Below, piece after piece: positions 9,265 to 19,162 of a stretch of DNA of 64,000 bases. The position numbers and the translations under genes were made by a program. Each line of letters starts with the position of its first letter. Positions within the stretch are counted from its first letter, which is position 1. This stretch comes from Chitinophagaceae bacterium (GTDB taxonomy: Bacteria; Bacteroidota; Bacteroidia; Chitinophagales; Chitinophagaceae). The stretch is taken from positions 1 to 64,000 of the forward strand of contig SAIW01000021.1 in assembly GCA_004028795.1 (NCBI GenBank), written 5' to 3'. The notes under the pieces are model-generated. The model saw nothing but the letters and a program-made list of their open reading frames with translations. It was not told the DNA's origin and did no database searches.

Positions 9265-10620
9265 ATGTCTACAGCTTATACGGGTACAAAGCCAACACTT
9301 TCTTTTTGGCAAATTTTAAATATGTGTTTTGGTTTCTTCGGAATACAATTCGGATGGAGTTTGCAAATGGGCAATATGAGTGCTATTTATGAATATTTGG
9401 GAGCCAAGCCCGAAGATATTCCCGGCCTTTGGTTAGCAGCACCCATGACAGGCTTATTTATTCAGCCAATCATCGGTTATTTGAGCGACAGAACATGGAA
9501 TAAATATTTAGGAAGAAGAAGACCCTATTTTTTAATCGGAGCTTTACTTAGCTCAGCAGCATTATTTGTTTTACCCAATTCATCTGCTGTTTGGATGGCT
9601 GCAGGAACGCTATGGATTTTAGATTCATGCATCAATGTAAGTATGGAACCTTTCAGAGCTTTTGTTGCAGACAATTTGAATGAAAAGCAACGTTCATTCG
9701 GCTTTGCTATGCAGAGCATGTTTATAGGTCTTGCTTCTTTTATTGCAGGTTACTTACCACAGAAATTAGTAGAGTGGTTTCATGTCTCCAGAGATAAAGT
9801 AAACGGTTCTATTCCTCATAACATCATGCTGTCATTTTATATTGGTGGTGCTGTGTTTTTTGTTGCAGTAATGTACACCATTATTACCAGTAAAGAATAC
9901 CCGCCAAGCGATTTAGATTGGAGAAGTAAAGTAAAAGAAAGCAACAAAGGTTTTGGTGGTGGTGTGAAAGAAATTTTTAAATCAATTGCAGAAATGCCTA
10001 AGCAAATGCAGCGTTTAGCATTGGTTAATTTTCTTACATGGCCGGGGTTGTTTTTAATGTGGTTTTATTACAGCACTGGCGTTGCTTCTGATATTTTTAA
10101 AGGCGATGCTGTAACAAGCAGTAATATTTATACACAAGGTTTAGAATATGCTAATACCACATCTGCCATATTAAACTTAGTTACTTTCATTTTTGCATTT
10201 ACATTACCATTCTGGGTTAAGCTATTAGGTAAAAAGTTTACACATACACTATGCCTGGTAGTTGGTGGTATCGGTTTAATAAGCGTTAAGTTTATTCACG
10301 AACCTTCGTTACTCTATGTTTCCATGAGCATGGTGGGTATAGCATGGGCTTCTATTTTATCAATGCCTTATTCAATGCTGGCGGGCTCTATACCCGAAAA
10401 TAAAATGGGTATTTATATGGGAATATTCAACTTTTTTATTGTGTTGCCCGAAATCATCGCATCATTATTCTTTGGAAAGATTATGAATAATGTTTTGCAT
10501 AATGACAGGTTAATGGCTGTTTTAATAGGTGGCTGTTTATTAATTATTGCAGCAATTGTTTGTGCATTAATTGTAAAGGAAAATAAAACTGAATTTACTA
10601 CGTCGAGTGCTGCTCATTGA
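9265..10620 (+). CDS. MFS sugar transporter, SLC45/GPH-like
   Basis: A 451-residue inner membrane protein with 12 predicted helices. Conserved features are FGIQFGWSLQMGNMSAIYEYLGA in helix 1 and the loop 2-3 motif GYLSDRTWNKYLGRRRPYF, which is the SLC45/sucrose-maltose porter form of the MFS signature. Homologues commonly move maltose or sucrose with protons. Position right before a secreted GH13 amylase suggests uptake of maltose or maltodextrins released by that enzyme; this is inference from context. It lies in its own unit between the glgC terminator and the amylase gene. Confidence 0.88.
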   Translation: MSTAYTGTKPTLSFWQILNMCFGFFGIQFGWSLQMGNMSAIYEYLGAKPEDIPGLWLAAPMTGLFIQPIIGYLSDRTWNKYLGRRRPYFLIGALLSSAALFVLPNSSAVWMAAGTLWILDSCINVSMEPFRAFVADNLNEKQRSFGFAMQSMFIGLASFIAGYLPQKLVEWFHVSRDKVNGSIPHNIMLSFYIGGAVFFVAVMYTIITSKEYPPSDLDWRSKVKESNKGFGGGVKEIFKSIAEMPKQMQRLALVNFLTWPGLFLMWFYYSTGVASDIFKGDAVTSSNIYTQGLEYANTTSAILNLVTFIFAFTLPFWVKLLGKKFTHTLCLVVGGIGLISVKFIHEPSLLYVSMSMVGIAWASILSMPYSMLAGSIPENKMGIYMGIFNFFIVLPEIIASLFFGKIMNNVLHNDRLMAVLIGGCLLIIAAIVCALIVKENKTEFTTSSAAH

Positions 10621-10624
10621 TATA

Positions 10625-10652
10625 AACGTACAAGTGTGCGACGCAATGAAAG
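10625..10652 (-). repeat. Partial copy of the dispersed 43-bp intergenic repeat
   Basis: The minus strand reads GCTTTCATTGCGTCGCACACTTGTACGT-like sequence, sharing the core GCGTCGCACACTTGTACG with the copies at 41.6, 47.5, 53.7, 55.2 and 57.4 kb. It fills the gap between the SLC45-like porter and the GH13 gene. Confidence 0.75.
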
Positions 10653-10692
10653 CTTAATTCTTATTCTATTGTTGGTTACTTAAAAGAAACAT

Positions 10693-12528
10693 ATGAGAAA
10701 AGTATTTTTATTTATTTCACTATTCACTTTTCATTTATCACTTTTTGCTCAATATGCTGAAGTATATCCAACCAATTGGTGGGTTGGAATGAAGCATCAT
10801 CAAATACAATTATTGTTAAAGGGTACGTATGATGGATTTAAAAATGAAAAAATCAATATCAATTATCCGGGCATTCTTGTAAAAAATATTCATGGTTTTG
10901 AAAATGGCAAATATGTTGCTGTTGATATTGATATTACCGCTGCTGCAAAACCCGGTAAAGTAACCATTGAGTTTGTTGCAGGAGTAAAAGCACATTCTGT
11001 GCAATGGGAATTGAAAGCAAGAAGAAAAGGCTTGGGAACGCAATTTGCACAAGGTGTAAACTCTACAGACTTTATTTATTTTATGATGCCCGACAGATTC
11101 AGCAACGGCGATGAAAGTAATGATAAAGTTGTCGGTTATAAAGATCAAAGTCTGAACAGAGATTCTATTTATTCACGTCATGGTGGAGATTTACAAGGTA
11201 TTATCAATCACCTCGATTATATTCAAAACCTTGGTGCAACTACAGTTTGGTTAACGCCGGTGATTGAAAACGATATGCCCAACAGAACAGAACATGGGTA
11301 TGCATTTACAAATCATTATATAATTGATAAACGATTAGGTGGTGAAGAAGCGTATTTGAAATTGAGTGATGAATTGCATAAACGTGGAATGAAATTAATG
11401 CAGGATGCTGTATACAATCATGTTGGTATTTGGCATTGGATGCAACAAGATCCGCCAAGTAAAGATTGGATTCATCAATGGCCAACATTCACTAATCCAA
11501 ATTATAAAGAGCAGGTATTTTTCGATCCGTATGCCTCTGAAAAAGATAAAAAACAAATGGCCGATGGTTGGTTCAGCAGAGAAATGCCTGATGTAAATCA
11601 ATCTAATCCCTATGTTGCAAAATTTTTAATTCAGCATGCTATCTGGTGCATAGAAAAATTTGGTGTTGATGGTTGGAGAATTGATACGTATAAATACGTT
11701 GATCTTGATTTTATGAATGCTTGCAATAAAGCATTGACTGATGAATATCCTAAAATGACAATGGTGGGAGAGAACTGGAATGAAGGGGTAGTAAACCAAG
11801 CTTATTTTGCTTCGAATAAACTCAACACAAAATTCAAAAGCAATTTAACAGGCGATATTGATTTTGAAGTTTTATTCAACGGCATTCAACCTGCATTAAC
11901 ACAACACAACGGCGTGAATAAATTATACAATACCATGAGTCAGGATTTTTTATATGAACATCCTTTTACCAATTTGGTTTTTTTAGATAATCATGATATG
12001 AACCGTTTCTTTTCTGTTGTAGATAGCAGTGTTGACAAACAAAAAATGGGATTGGCCTGGTTGTTTACAACACGTGGTATTCCGCAGTTATATTATGGAA
12101 CAGAAGTGTTGATGAGTGGAAAAAGTAATCCTCACGATGGTAATGTTCGTTTAGATTTTCCCGGCGGTTGGAAAGGAGATAAAAAGAATGCATTTACAGG
12201 AGAAGGCTTAACCGCTGATGAAAAAGATGTACAACAATACACTAAAATTTTAGCCAATTATCGTAAACATAATGCTGCTTTGCAAACGGGAAAGCTAATG
12301 CAGTATGTACCCCATGATGGCTTGTATGTTTATTTCAGATACAATGAAAAAAGCACGGTAATGTGTGTAATGAATACTTCTGATAAAGAAAAAAATATTG
12401 ATTTTAAAAACTATGAAGAAAGAACAAAAGGTTTTACCAAAGCAATTGATATTGTTTCAAATACAACCTTTAATAATTCTTTTACAGTTCCCGCAAAAAC
12501 TATGTGGGTATTAGAGTTAAAAAAATAA
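10693..12528 (+). CDS. Secreted GH13 alpha-amylase/cyclomaltodextrinase-like enzyme
   Basis: Hydrolyses alpha-1,4-glucans outside the cytoplasm (periplasm or cell surface). The 611-residue protein has a signal peptide ending LSLFAQ at residue ~20. An N-terminal cyclomaltodextrinase-type beta domain (~22-110) is followed by the GH13 barrel. Catalytic residues are visible: nucleophile Asp331 (GWRIDTYKYVD), acid/base Glu360 (MVGENWNE) and Asp435 (LDNHDMNRF). DAVYNHVG is conserved region I. Architecture matches SusA/neopullulanase-type enzymes of Bacteroidota. The product would feed the neighbouring MFS porter. The stop codon abuts the stop of the convergent GLPGLI gene. Confidence 0.93.
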   Translation: MRKVFLFISLFTFHLSLFAQYAEVYPTNWWVGMKHHQIQLLLKGTYDGFKNEKININYPGILVKNIHGFENGKYVAVDIDITAAAKPGKVTIEFVAGVKAHSVQWELKARRKGLGTQFAQGVNSTDFIYFMMPDRFSNGDESNDKVVGYKDQSLNRDSIYSRHGGDLQGIINHLDYIQNLGATTVWLTPVIENDMPNRTEHGYAFTNHYIIDKRLGGEEAYLKLSDELHKRGMKLMQDAVYNHVGIWHWMQQDPPSKDWIHQWPTFTNPNYKEQVFFDPYASEKDKKQMADGWFSREMPDVNQSNPYVAKFLIQHAIWCIEKFGVDGWRIDTYKYVDLDFMNACNKALTDEYPKMTMVGENWNEGVVNQAYFASNKLNTKFKSNLTGDIDFEVLFNGIQPALTQHNGVNKLYNTMSQDFLYEHPFTNLVFLDNHDMNRFFSVVDSSVDKQKMGLAWLFTTRGIPQLYYGTEVLMSGKSNPHDGNVRLDFPGGWKGDKKNAFTGEGLTADEKDVQQYTKILANYRKHNAALQTGKLMQYVPHDGLYVYFRYNEKSTVMCVMNTSDKEKNIDFKNYEERTKGFTKAIDIVSNTTFNNSFTVPAKTMWVLELKK

Positions 12529-13269
12529 TTATAGCATAAAATTAATTACTCTTTTTCTGCCCCAACTGCCCCAATCTTTTACTGAACTTTGTAATGTGCT
12601 TAATAAACTGGGGTAATCTGTTTTCTTCATTTTACCTTTTTGAGCAGGAGCTGAAAGCTTATCAGGCTTAGGTTCTATGAGTTCTACTTTCGTGGCAAAT
12701 ATTGTTAAGTTACATCTTGGTATGGCAATGCCTAACACCATACCGGGTAAATTACAATATGATAATGGTCCGCCGCTTGTAGTAATCTGGTCAGTATAAA
12801 AAGCAATAATATAAACGGAGTCTAAAATTTTACCAACTGCTTTATGGCATTCAAATCCTGCAATATCTCTGATGTCATTGGTAATTCTCCACTCAACTTT
12901 TCTTATACTATCACTTAGTAAAAAAGTCTGTTCAAATACAGATTGCTTTTTTACAAAAGTTTGTTGGGTAAGGTCTGTATAAATAATATCATCTTCACTG
13001 CCATCATCTCCAAAAAAAAGCACTTTCTTCTCACTATCCTTACCTTTCTCATATAATGTTTTACCATCTTTAAAATAGAGGTTAAAGTAAGATGTCATAA
13101 ATTGTGGCAATTTATCTTTCATGTTTTCTAACCAGGTATCGCCTTCAATTTCTTTGTAAATATTTATTTTCTTTTCGTACTCAATTTTACCATAGCTGAG
13201 AAATACTTGCTGAGCTTGTATTTTAACAAGACTTAATAAAAAGAATAATGTTATTATCAGTTGTTTCAT
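12529..13269 (-). CDS. GLPGLI family protein
   Basis: A 246-residue exported protein with a signal peptide (cleavage after IQAQ, residue ~19). The family motif appears as CNLPGMVLGIAIP near 170-182, a variant of the name-giving GLPGLI; the upstream region DIAGFECHKAVGK is also typical. Function is unknown. Family members are very often encoded next to a TonB-dependent barrel of the kind found directly upstream here (18 bp between genes, same strand), suggesting a joint role at the outer membrane. Start ATG is followed at once by the signal peptide. Confidence 0.9.
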   Translation of the reverse strand: MKQLIITLFFLLSLVKIQAQQVFLSYGKIEYEKKINIYKEIEGDTWLENMKDKLPQFMTSYFNLYFKDGKTLYEKGKDSEKKVLFFGDDGSEDDIIYTDLTQQTFVKKQSVFEQTFLLSDSIRKVEWRITNDIRDIAGFECHKAVGKILDSVYIIAFYTDQITTSGGPLSYCNLPGMVLGIAIPRCNLTIFATKVELIEPKPDKLSAPAQKGKMKKTDYPSLLSTLQSSVKDWGSWGRKRVINFML

Positions 13270-13287
13270 CAGTACATTTTTTAGTTG

Positions 13288-16053
13288 TTAGTTATCATCA
13301 TCTTCATTTACTTTTCTGTTTTTGGCAAACTTCCACCTGAAAGAAATTAAGAAGTAACGCTGAACAGTTGTATAAGTATTTTCTGAAATAAAGTTGCTGC
13401 TTATGTTTCTGTTAAAGCCGATATTTTGATTGAGGATATCATTTACAGAAATAATAAGTGCTATGTCTTTTTTCTTGAAAACTTTCTTTTCAAGAGATGC
13501 ATTCCAAACAATTGCATTATTGTTATTATCATTTGGATTGAGTTTCTGGCGGAAGTTAGCGTTGATATCAGAGTTAAGCGTAATGCCTTTAAGAAACTTG
13601 TAAGTTAAGTCTCCGCTTACGGTTTGTATCCAATATTCAGTAATAGCGTTTTTATTTACTGAAGAAGTTGAATGATTAAATGTCGGGCTATACGATACAG
13701 ATATATCATATTTCTTTTCTAATTCTTTACCGAGTCTGAAATTGATTCCTCCGTTATAGCTTTTGGTAACATTTTCTAAACCATTAATAAAGTTTGTATT
13801 CTTATTAATGTTCAGGTTGGGTCTAACGCCAAAATATAAGTCAATCGATTTTATTGTTTTACTGTAGCTAAAACCAAAATAGCCGCTATAATTACCATTT
13901 ATATTTACTGTTTGAGTAGTATTCCTTCCCGAGCTATCAAGAGTACTTTTAGTAGTAAAAGCATTTTGAGTTAGGTTAAATCCTCCATAGCCATATATAT
14001 TTCTTTTACTAATCACCTTAAAGTCTCCGAAGTTAAAATAAATGTTATGTGTGAAAGATGGTTTTAAATCAGGATTACCGATTATAATATGTAAAGGGTC
14101 TGTATTGTTAGCTATCGGTTGTAATTGATATAAAGAAGGCTGGTTGGTTCTTCCATCGTAATTAATAGAAATATTACCTGATGATGAAAACTTATAACGA
14201 AAATATCCGGTAGGGAAGAAGTTGGTAAAACTTCTTTGCTGTGAAGAGTCTTTATAAATATTAGTTTGTTTTAAAACTAAGTCTTGCACGGCTAATCCTA
14301 TTTTCCCATTAATTTTTTTACCATTATAGTTAATGGTAAAACCACCTCTGCTCGAAGTATTGGTGAATTTATAATGATTGCTGTACAAAAGATTTAATGA
14401 ATCGTATTTGCCGTTTCTTTTCTCATAGGAACGTGTATCTTGTTCACTTGTACTGCTGTTAATGGTATAATTAAGATTTAATATTACTTTCTTTGATAGT
14501 GGCTCTGTATAGCTTACCAAGCCTTGTAAGCTATTGCCTGAATTAGTGTTTGTTTTTCTTTGATCAACAATTTGAGTAGTATTAATACTGCCGCTTTTAT
14601 AAAAATCTGTTTGGCTGTATAAGAAGCCTTCGCCATTGCTGTTGTTATTGTTATAAGTTACGTTAAACGTTAATATCCTGGTTCCTGCATTATTGAATTT
14701 ATGACGGAAGAAAATATCAGCTTTTTGATTATTTCTATCGGTTGATGATGTATTGGTTCTCGATGAATTATTCACTTTCTGTAAAGTACTTGCTAAGTAT
14801 TCACTATTAAAAAGCGAATAGCTGTTATCGTGCCCCCAATTACCGGTTGCGTTAATAGTAATAGTGTTGGAAGAGTCTAAGTTTAATTCGTTTTTGGTAT
14901 TAAGGGCGTGCAACCATTTTGAATTGGTAAAATGACTTGCTTGATTGTTATAATATAAGGTATCCGGTAAAATATATTGAGAATTGGTAGTACTTTCACC
15001 CACAAGGTTTTGATGTTTGTAAGTATAATTATTGGCAGTATTGCTTTTATATTTTCCGAACTTTTTATTAAGCATTGCAGCAGCAACCAAGTTTTCAGGA
15101 ACACCTTGTTGGTTGTAACTATCAAAACCATCACTTTCCCAATTAATGCTTATGCCTCCACCATCCATAACAGTCGTCATAGAACCCCCGAAGTCCTGCA
15201 TTTCATTCCAACTCATATTGTTTCTTCCGGTTCTGTCTGTGGTTACATAAGCACCGGCTTTTAACGTACTTGTAAAACGGTTAGCTGTTGCTTTAGCCTG
15301 ATAGTATTTATCAAAATCGCTACCTGCTTCTACCTTACCGAAATAACCTTTCTTGGCATCTTCTTTTAAAATAAGGTTTAATGTTTTTTGTTTCTGCCCG
15401 TCGTCAATGCCGGTTAGTGTAGCCTGGTCACTTTTCTTATCAAATAATTGCACTTTGGCAACATCTTTCGCATTAATATTTTGTGTTGCCATGGTAGGGT
15501 CATCTCCAAAAAATTCATCACCATCTACTAATACTTTCTGAACCTGTTGCCCCTGTGCTGTTATTTCCCCTTTACTGTTTACGGTAAAGCCCGGGAATTT
15601 TTTTAATAAATCTTGCACGCTGGCACCTTCTTTTACTTTAAAACTATCTGCTAAAAATTCAAGTGTATCGCCTTTCATTCTTATAGGAGAAACTTTTTGC
15701 CTTACAATTACTTCTTCTAATAATCTGGCTTTGGTTATTAATGCCAATTGATTAAATGTAATTGTTGATGTATCAACTAAAACAATATCATCCATAAACA
15801 AGGTATAGTTCGGATATGATACACGAATGATATAATTACCTGCGGTAAGATTATTCAATTCAAATTTCCCGGCTTCATTTGTACGGGTAAATTTATAAAG
15901 CACAGAGTCTTTACTTTTTAATAAACTTACAACAGCGTTTTTAAGGTTTTGCTTATTTAAGGTATCTGTTACAGTTCCTTTTACTGTTGCCTTTTGTGCA
16001 GAAGCTAATAGGCATAGTATAATAAAGGTATTAAGCAGCAGTAGTTTTCTCAT
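13288..16053 (-). CDS. TonB-dependent receptor-like outer membrane beta-barrel protein
   Basis: A ~921-residue outer membrane protein. The ATG at 16051-16053 gives a proper signal peptide (MRKLLLLNTF...LLASAQ); the frame extends 17 codons further only via TTG. Mature protein: carboxypeptidase-regulatory-like domain (~22-100), a plug-like domain with KKFPGFTVNSKGEITAQGQ and VLVDGDEFFGDD, then a long barrel rich in Asn/Ser/Thr/Tyr strands (outer membrane beta-barrel family 3). Substrate unknown. The GLPGLI gene follows by 18 bp and is probably in the same transcript. The 16054-16267 gap to the divergent carboxypeptidase gene holds both promoters, which I cannot place with confidence. Confidence 0.92.
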   Translation of the reverse strand: MRKLLLLNTFIILCLLASAQKATVKGTVTDTLNKQNLKNAVVSLLKSKDSVLYKFTRTNEAGKFELNNLTAGNYIIRVSYPNYTLFMDDIVLVDTSTITFNQLALITKARLLEEVIVRQKVSPIRMKGDTLEFLADSFKVKEGASVQDLLKKFPGFTVNSKGEITAQGQQVQKVLVDGDEFFGDDPTMATQNINAKDVAKVQLFDKKSDQATLTGIDDGQKQKTLNLILKEDAKKGYFGKVEAGSDFDKYYQAKATANRFTSTLKAGAYVTTDRTGRNNMSWNEMQDFGGSMTTVMDGGGISINWESDGFDSYNQQGVPENLVAAAMLNKKFGKYKSNTANNYTYKHQNLVGESTTNSQYILPDTLYYNNQASHFTNSKWLHALNTKNELNLDSSNTITINATGNWGHDNSYSLFNSEYLASTLQKVNNSSRTNTSSTDRNNQKADIFFRHKFNNAGTRILTFNVTYNNNNSNGEGFLYSQTDFYKSGSINTTQIVDQRKTNTNSGNSLQGLVSYTEPLSKKVILNLNYTINSSTSEQDTRSYEKRNGKYDSLNLLYSNHYKFTNTSSRGGFTINYNGKKINGKIGLAVQDLVLKQTNIYKDSSQQRSFTNFFPTGYFRYKFSSSGNISINYDGRTNQPSLYQLQPIANNTDPLHIIIGNPDLKPSFTHNIYFNFGDFKVISKRNIYGYGGFNLTQNAFTTKSTLDSSGRNTTQTVNINGNYSGYFGFSYSKTIKSIDLYFGVRPNLNINKNTNFINGLENVTKSYNGGINFRLGKELEKKYDISVSYSPTFNHSTSSVNKNAITEYWIQTVSGDLTYKFLKGITLNSDINANFRQKLNPNDNNNNAIVWNASLEKKVFKKKDIALIISVNDILNQNIGFNRNISSNFISENTYTTVQRYFLISFRWKFAKNRKVNEDDDN

Positions 16054-16267
16054 GAATGGTGGCTGAGGTTTGTGTTTGGATGCAATTGACTGCAAAATCC
16101 ACAAACAAAATTTAATAAACTAATTATTTAGTTTAAAGTTCTGTTAAAGAAGGTTACGATTTATTATAATATTATGAGTGGTAAATAATGAACAAAAAAT
16201 AATCAGTTGAAATTTCTTCAATTGTATTAGTTTTAAAAAGTTTTCAATCTTTTAATACACACTGTTT

Positions 16268-17827
16268 ATGAAAAAAATTTATTGTTACGCATTGGTAAGC
16301 ATGATGCTTTGTTATGTTACTGCACAAAGACAAGGCGGTGGTTCAGGAAGACCGCAACAAGAAACGCCGGTAATGGCAACTTCAGGTACAACACCTGTTA
16401 ATCCTCCTGCAAGAATCAGTTTAAAAACAGACTCAACAGTTACGGTTAAAAATGAGGTTACCATTAAAGGAGAAAAAGTTTCTTATACTGCTATTGCGGG
16501 CACATCTCCTGTATTGGATGCAGATAACCAACCTGTAGCAAATGTTTTTTATACTTATTATGAAAGAAATGATATAAAAAATAAAGAAGCCAGGCCATTA
16601 GTTATTTCATTTAACGGTGGTCCCGGTACACCATCTGTTTGGATGGAAATTGGTTATACAGGCCCTCGTATTTTAAAAGTAGATGATGAAGGTTATCCCG
16701 TTCAACCTTATGGTATGAGAGATAATCCGCATTCCATTTTAGATATTGCTGATATTGTTTATATAGACCCGGTTAATACAGGCTTTTCAAGACCATTAAT
16801 TAAAGATGGTGTAGCACAAAAATTTTTCGGTACCAATGCGGATATAAAATATCTCGCAGCATGGATTAATTCTTTTGTAAGCAAGTACAAACGTTGGGCG
16901 TCTCCAAAATTTTTAATAGGAGAGAGCTACGGAACCACACGTGTATCAGGGCTTGCATTGGAATTACAGGAAGCTCAATGGATGTTTATTAATGGTGTTG
17001 TATTAGTATCGCCGACAGATTTAGGTATTGAAAGAAATGGGCCTGTTTCTTCAGCATTAATTGTTCCTTATTATGCTGCAACTGCTTGGTATCATAAAGC
17101 ATTGAGCAGCGATTTACAGAAGAAAGATTTGACAGACTATTTGCCTGAAGTTGAAAAGTTTGCTGTTGATGAATTAATACCTGCCATAACAAAAGGTGGT
17201 TCTTTATCTGCTGAAAAAAGAAAAGAAATAATTGCAAAATATGCTAAGTACACAGGCTTGTCAGAAAAAGTAGTAGCAGAACATAATATGGTTATTTCAA
17301 CTAATTTCTTCTGGAAAGAGTTATTAAGAGACAGAGGTTATACTGTAGGTAGATTAGACTCCCGTTATTTAGGTATTGATAGAGAAGATGCTGGCGAAAG
17401 ACCCGATTATAACGCAGAACTTACTTCCTGGGAGCATTCGTTTATGCCTGCAATGAATATTTATTTAAGAGATGAATTGGGTTTTAAAACAGATTTAAGC
17501 TACTATTTGTTTGGTCCCGTTAACCCTTGGGATAGAACAAACGACAGAACAGGTTATAACCTCGGTAAAGCAATGGCAGAAAATCCTTATATGCATCTAT
17601 TGGTTCAATCTGGTTATTATGATGGTGCCTGCGATTACTTTAATGCAAAATATAATATGTGGCAGATTGACCCGAGTGGCAAATTTAAAAACAGAATGAG
17701 TTGGGAAGGCTACCGAAGCGGCCACATGATGTATTTACGTAAAGAAGATTTAGCAAAAGCTAATGAAAACCTACGCAAGTTTATTATGAAGGCAACTCCT
17801 AAAGAAGGCGTTCCTGCTAAATATTAA
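16268..17827 (+). CDS. Secreted S10-family serine carboxypeptidase-like protein
   Basis: A 519-residue exported alpha/beta hydrolase. The signal peptide ends near residue 20 (CYVTAQ) and is followed by a Gly/Pro/Thr-rich linker. FNGGPGTPSVW (115-125) forms the oxyanion region, Ser220 in GESYG is the nucleophile, an Asp in YYDGACDYFNA (452 or 456) is the likely acid, and His486 in SGHMMYL completes the triad. Expected to trim C-terminal residues from peptides in the periplasm or outside. It stands alone between a divergent barrel gene and a strong terminator. Confidence 0.9.
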   Translation: MKKIYCYALVSMMLCYVTAQRQGGGSGRPQQETPVMATSGTTPVNPPARISLKTDSTVTVKNEVTIKGEKVSYTAIAGTSPVLDADNQPVANVFYTYYERNDIKNKEARPLVISFNGGPGTPSVWMEIGYTGPRILKVDDEGYPVQPYGMRDNPHSILDIADIVYIDPVNTGFSRPLIKDGVAQKFFGTNADIKYLAAWINSFVSKYKRWASPKFLIGESYGTTRVSGLALELQEAQWMFINGVVLVSPTDLGIERNGPVSSALIVPYYAATAWYHKALSSDLQKKDLTDYLPEVEKFAVDELIPAITKGGSLSAEKRKEIIAKYAKYTGLSEKVVAEHNMVISTNFFWKELLRDRGYTVGRLDSRYLGIDREDAGERPDYNAELTSWEHSFMPAMNIYLRDELGFKTDLSYYLFGPVNPWDRTNDRTGYNLGKAMAENPYMHLLVQSGYYDGACDYFNAKYNMWQIDPSGKFKNRMSWEGYRSGHMMYLRKEDLAKANENLRKFIMKATPKEGVPAKY

Positions 17828-17845
17828 TTTATAGTTCATGCTATT

Positions 17846-17879
17846 AAAAAAGGTCAGATTTTTTATCTGACCTTTTTTT
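17846..17879. terminator. Bidirectional intrinsic terminator
   Basis: AAAAAGGTCAGAT pairs perfectly with ATCTGACCTTTTT around a T-rich loop. A-run on one side and T-run on the other let it stop both the carboxypeptidase transcript and the convergent arsR-SRPBCC operon. Confidence 0.9.
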
Positions 17880-17892
17880 GTTTTTCATAAAA

Positions 17893-18378
17893 CTATTTTT
17901 TTGAAGCAAGATATTCATCAAGATTATCATGTGCCATTGCAAACCCTTCTTTAAAGCCCATTGCAATCATTTTCTCCATACGTTCAAGAGATTCGTTGAA
18001 AATAACGATGGTAACTTTTGTGGTTCCGCTTTCTTCTGTAAAATTCAAACTCCATTCAGAACCCGGCAATTGCGGATTTTCATTTTCGTCTGCAAAGGCA
18101 CTCAGTATTTTGAAATGGTCTTTTGGAGAAATTGAGATATATTTTTGTATTGACCACATTTCATTTCCTTCGGGGCTAACCATGGCATAAAATCTTCTTC
18201 CGCCCACTTTAAAATCCATTGCTTTTGTTCTTGATTTAAATGGTTTAGGTGCCCACCATTCGTCAAGTATTTCGGCAGTTGTAAAGGCATCCCAAACTAA
18301 ATCTTTGTCAGCAGCAAAAGTTCTTTCAACAGTTACTGTTTGCTGTTCTTTGTTTACATTGTACGTTGTTTTCATCAT
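17893..18378 (-). CDS. SRPBCC/AHSA1-family protein (second of pair)
   Basis: A 161-residue single-domain protein of the activator-of-Hsp90-ATPase-homologue 1 (AHSA1-like) START fold. Typical pattern: [21 protein letters not shown] near the N-terminus, then WWAPKPF, followed by beta strands with GGRRFYAM and WSLNFTEE, and the C-terminal helix ([18 protein letters not shown]). Such proteins have a hydrophobic cavity, but their ligand is generally unknown. It is the last gene of the arsR-SRPBCC-SRPBCC operon, with only 2 bp between its start and the preceding stop. A shared stress or ligand response with the repressor is inferred. Confidence 0.88.
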   Translation of the reverse strand: MMKTTYNVNKEQQTVTVERTFAADKDLVWDAFTTAEILDEWWAPKPFKSRTKAMDFKVGGRRFYAMVSPEGNEMWSIQKYISISPKDHFKILSAFADENENPQLPGSEWSLNFTEESGTTKVTIVIFNESLERMEKMIAMGFKEGFAMAHDNLDEYLASKK

Positions 18379-18380
18379 TT

Positions 18381-18839
18381 TTATTTTAAGTTGATTGATA
18401 AATATGTTTCAAGTTTTTCAACATTTTGTTGTAAGCCCTCATCTGCTTTATGAGCTTTTACAACAGCTTCAAATAATTCAACTGTTTCAAACAGCATTTG
18501 CCATTGTAAAACGGTTTTATTGATTTTATCTTCAAACTCAACGGTAGTAATAAAGTTGGGGTGAAAATGTTCCATTACAATCTTTTTTAATGGAATAATT
18601 TCTTTAAAAACACTTTTATTAGGATAATTAGTGCCATCAGGCCCGTGCATGGTTAAGTTCCATTCACCTCCTTCAATAAAATCCATTTTATGAATAGTGT
18701 TAGTAAAGCCATTAGGGCCCCACCAGTTCTTTATATGTTCAGCATCAGTCCATACTTCCCAAACTAATTCAACAGGAGCATTTAGTATTCTGGTAACGCT
18801 AAGTGTTCTCTTTGCTTCATCACTTTTTTTTAGTTGCAT
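18381..18839 (-). CDS. SRPBCC/AHSA1-family protein (first of pair)
   Basis: A 152-residue AHSA1-like START-fold protein, paralogous to the next gene. It begins with [20 protein letters not shown] and has the conserved WWGPNGF after the first helix; [14 protein letters not shown] is the beta-sheet turn. Its start codon lies 20 bp inside the end of arsR (18820-18839), a sign of translational coupling. ArsR-AHSA1 pairs are very common in Bacteria and normally co-regulated. Ligand unknown. Confidence 0.88.
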   Translation of the reverse strand: MQLKKSDEAKRTLSVTRILNAPVELVWEVWTDAEHIKNWWGPNGFTNTIHKMDFIEGGEWNLTMHGPDGTNYPNKSVFKEIIPLKKIVMEHFHPNFITTVEFEDKINKTVLQWQMLFETVELFEAVVKAHKADEGLQQNVEKLETYLSINLK

Positions 18840-19158
18840 ATTTTTTTTGTTTTTGAAGTTTAGCTAGGTAATCATCCAATCTGTCAAATCGTTCTTCCCA
18901 CATCTTATAGAAGGGTGCTAACCAATCGGCTATTTCCTTAAGCTTCTTAGCTTCAACCTGATAGTAAATTTCTCTCCCTGTTTGTTCACTCTTTACCAAA
19001 CCACATTCCTGTAAAATTTTAATATGCTTAGAAATAGCTTGTCTGCTGCTGTTAAATTGTTCGGCAATAGTATTTGGAGTCATACTATTGGCAACAATTA
19101 AACTTATAATCGCTCTTCGGGTTGGGTCAGCAATTGCCTGAAAAATATCTCGTCTCAT
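18820..19158 (-). CDS. ArsR-family winged-helix transcriptional repressor
   Basis: A 112-residue DNA-binding protein with an ArsR-type HTH: IFQAIADPTRRAIISLI, then the recognition region SSRQAISKHIKILQECGLV and the wing REIYYQVE. No metal-binding Cys pair (ELCVCDL) is present, so it is probably not a metal sensor but the type linked to SRPBCC proteins. I chose the ATG at 19156-19158; the frame could extend to a GTG at 19206, but that would place the promoter and operator inside the gene. The first gene of a three-gene operon, very likely autoregulated through the twin palindromes just upstream. Confidence 0.92.
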   Translation of the reverse strand: MRRDIFQAIADPTRRAIISLIVANSMTPNTIAEQFNSSRQAISKHIKILQECGLVKSEQTGREIYYQVEAKKLKEIADWLAPFYKMWEERFDRLDDYLAKLQKQKKYATKKK

Positions 19159-19162
19159 ATTC

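Noticed and set aside
14977-15264. Open frames antisense to the large barrel gene
   Set aside because: Shadow of the real gene; composition is that of a complementary strand and there is no promoter or family resemblance.
17893-19158. Metal resistance operon
   Set aside because: The ArsR protein lacks the metal-binding cysteine motif and the partner genes are SRPBCC proteins, not transporters or reductases.
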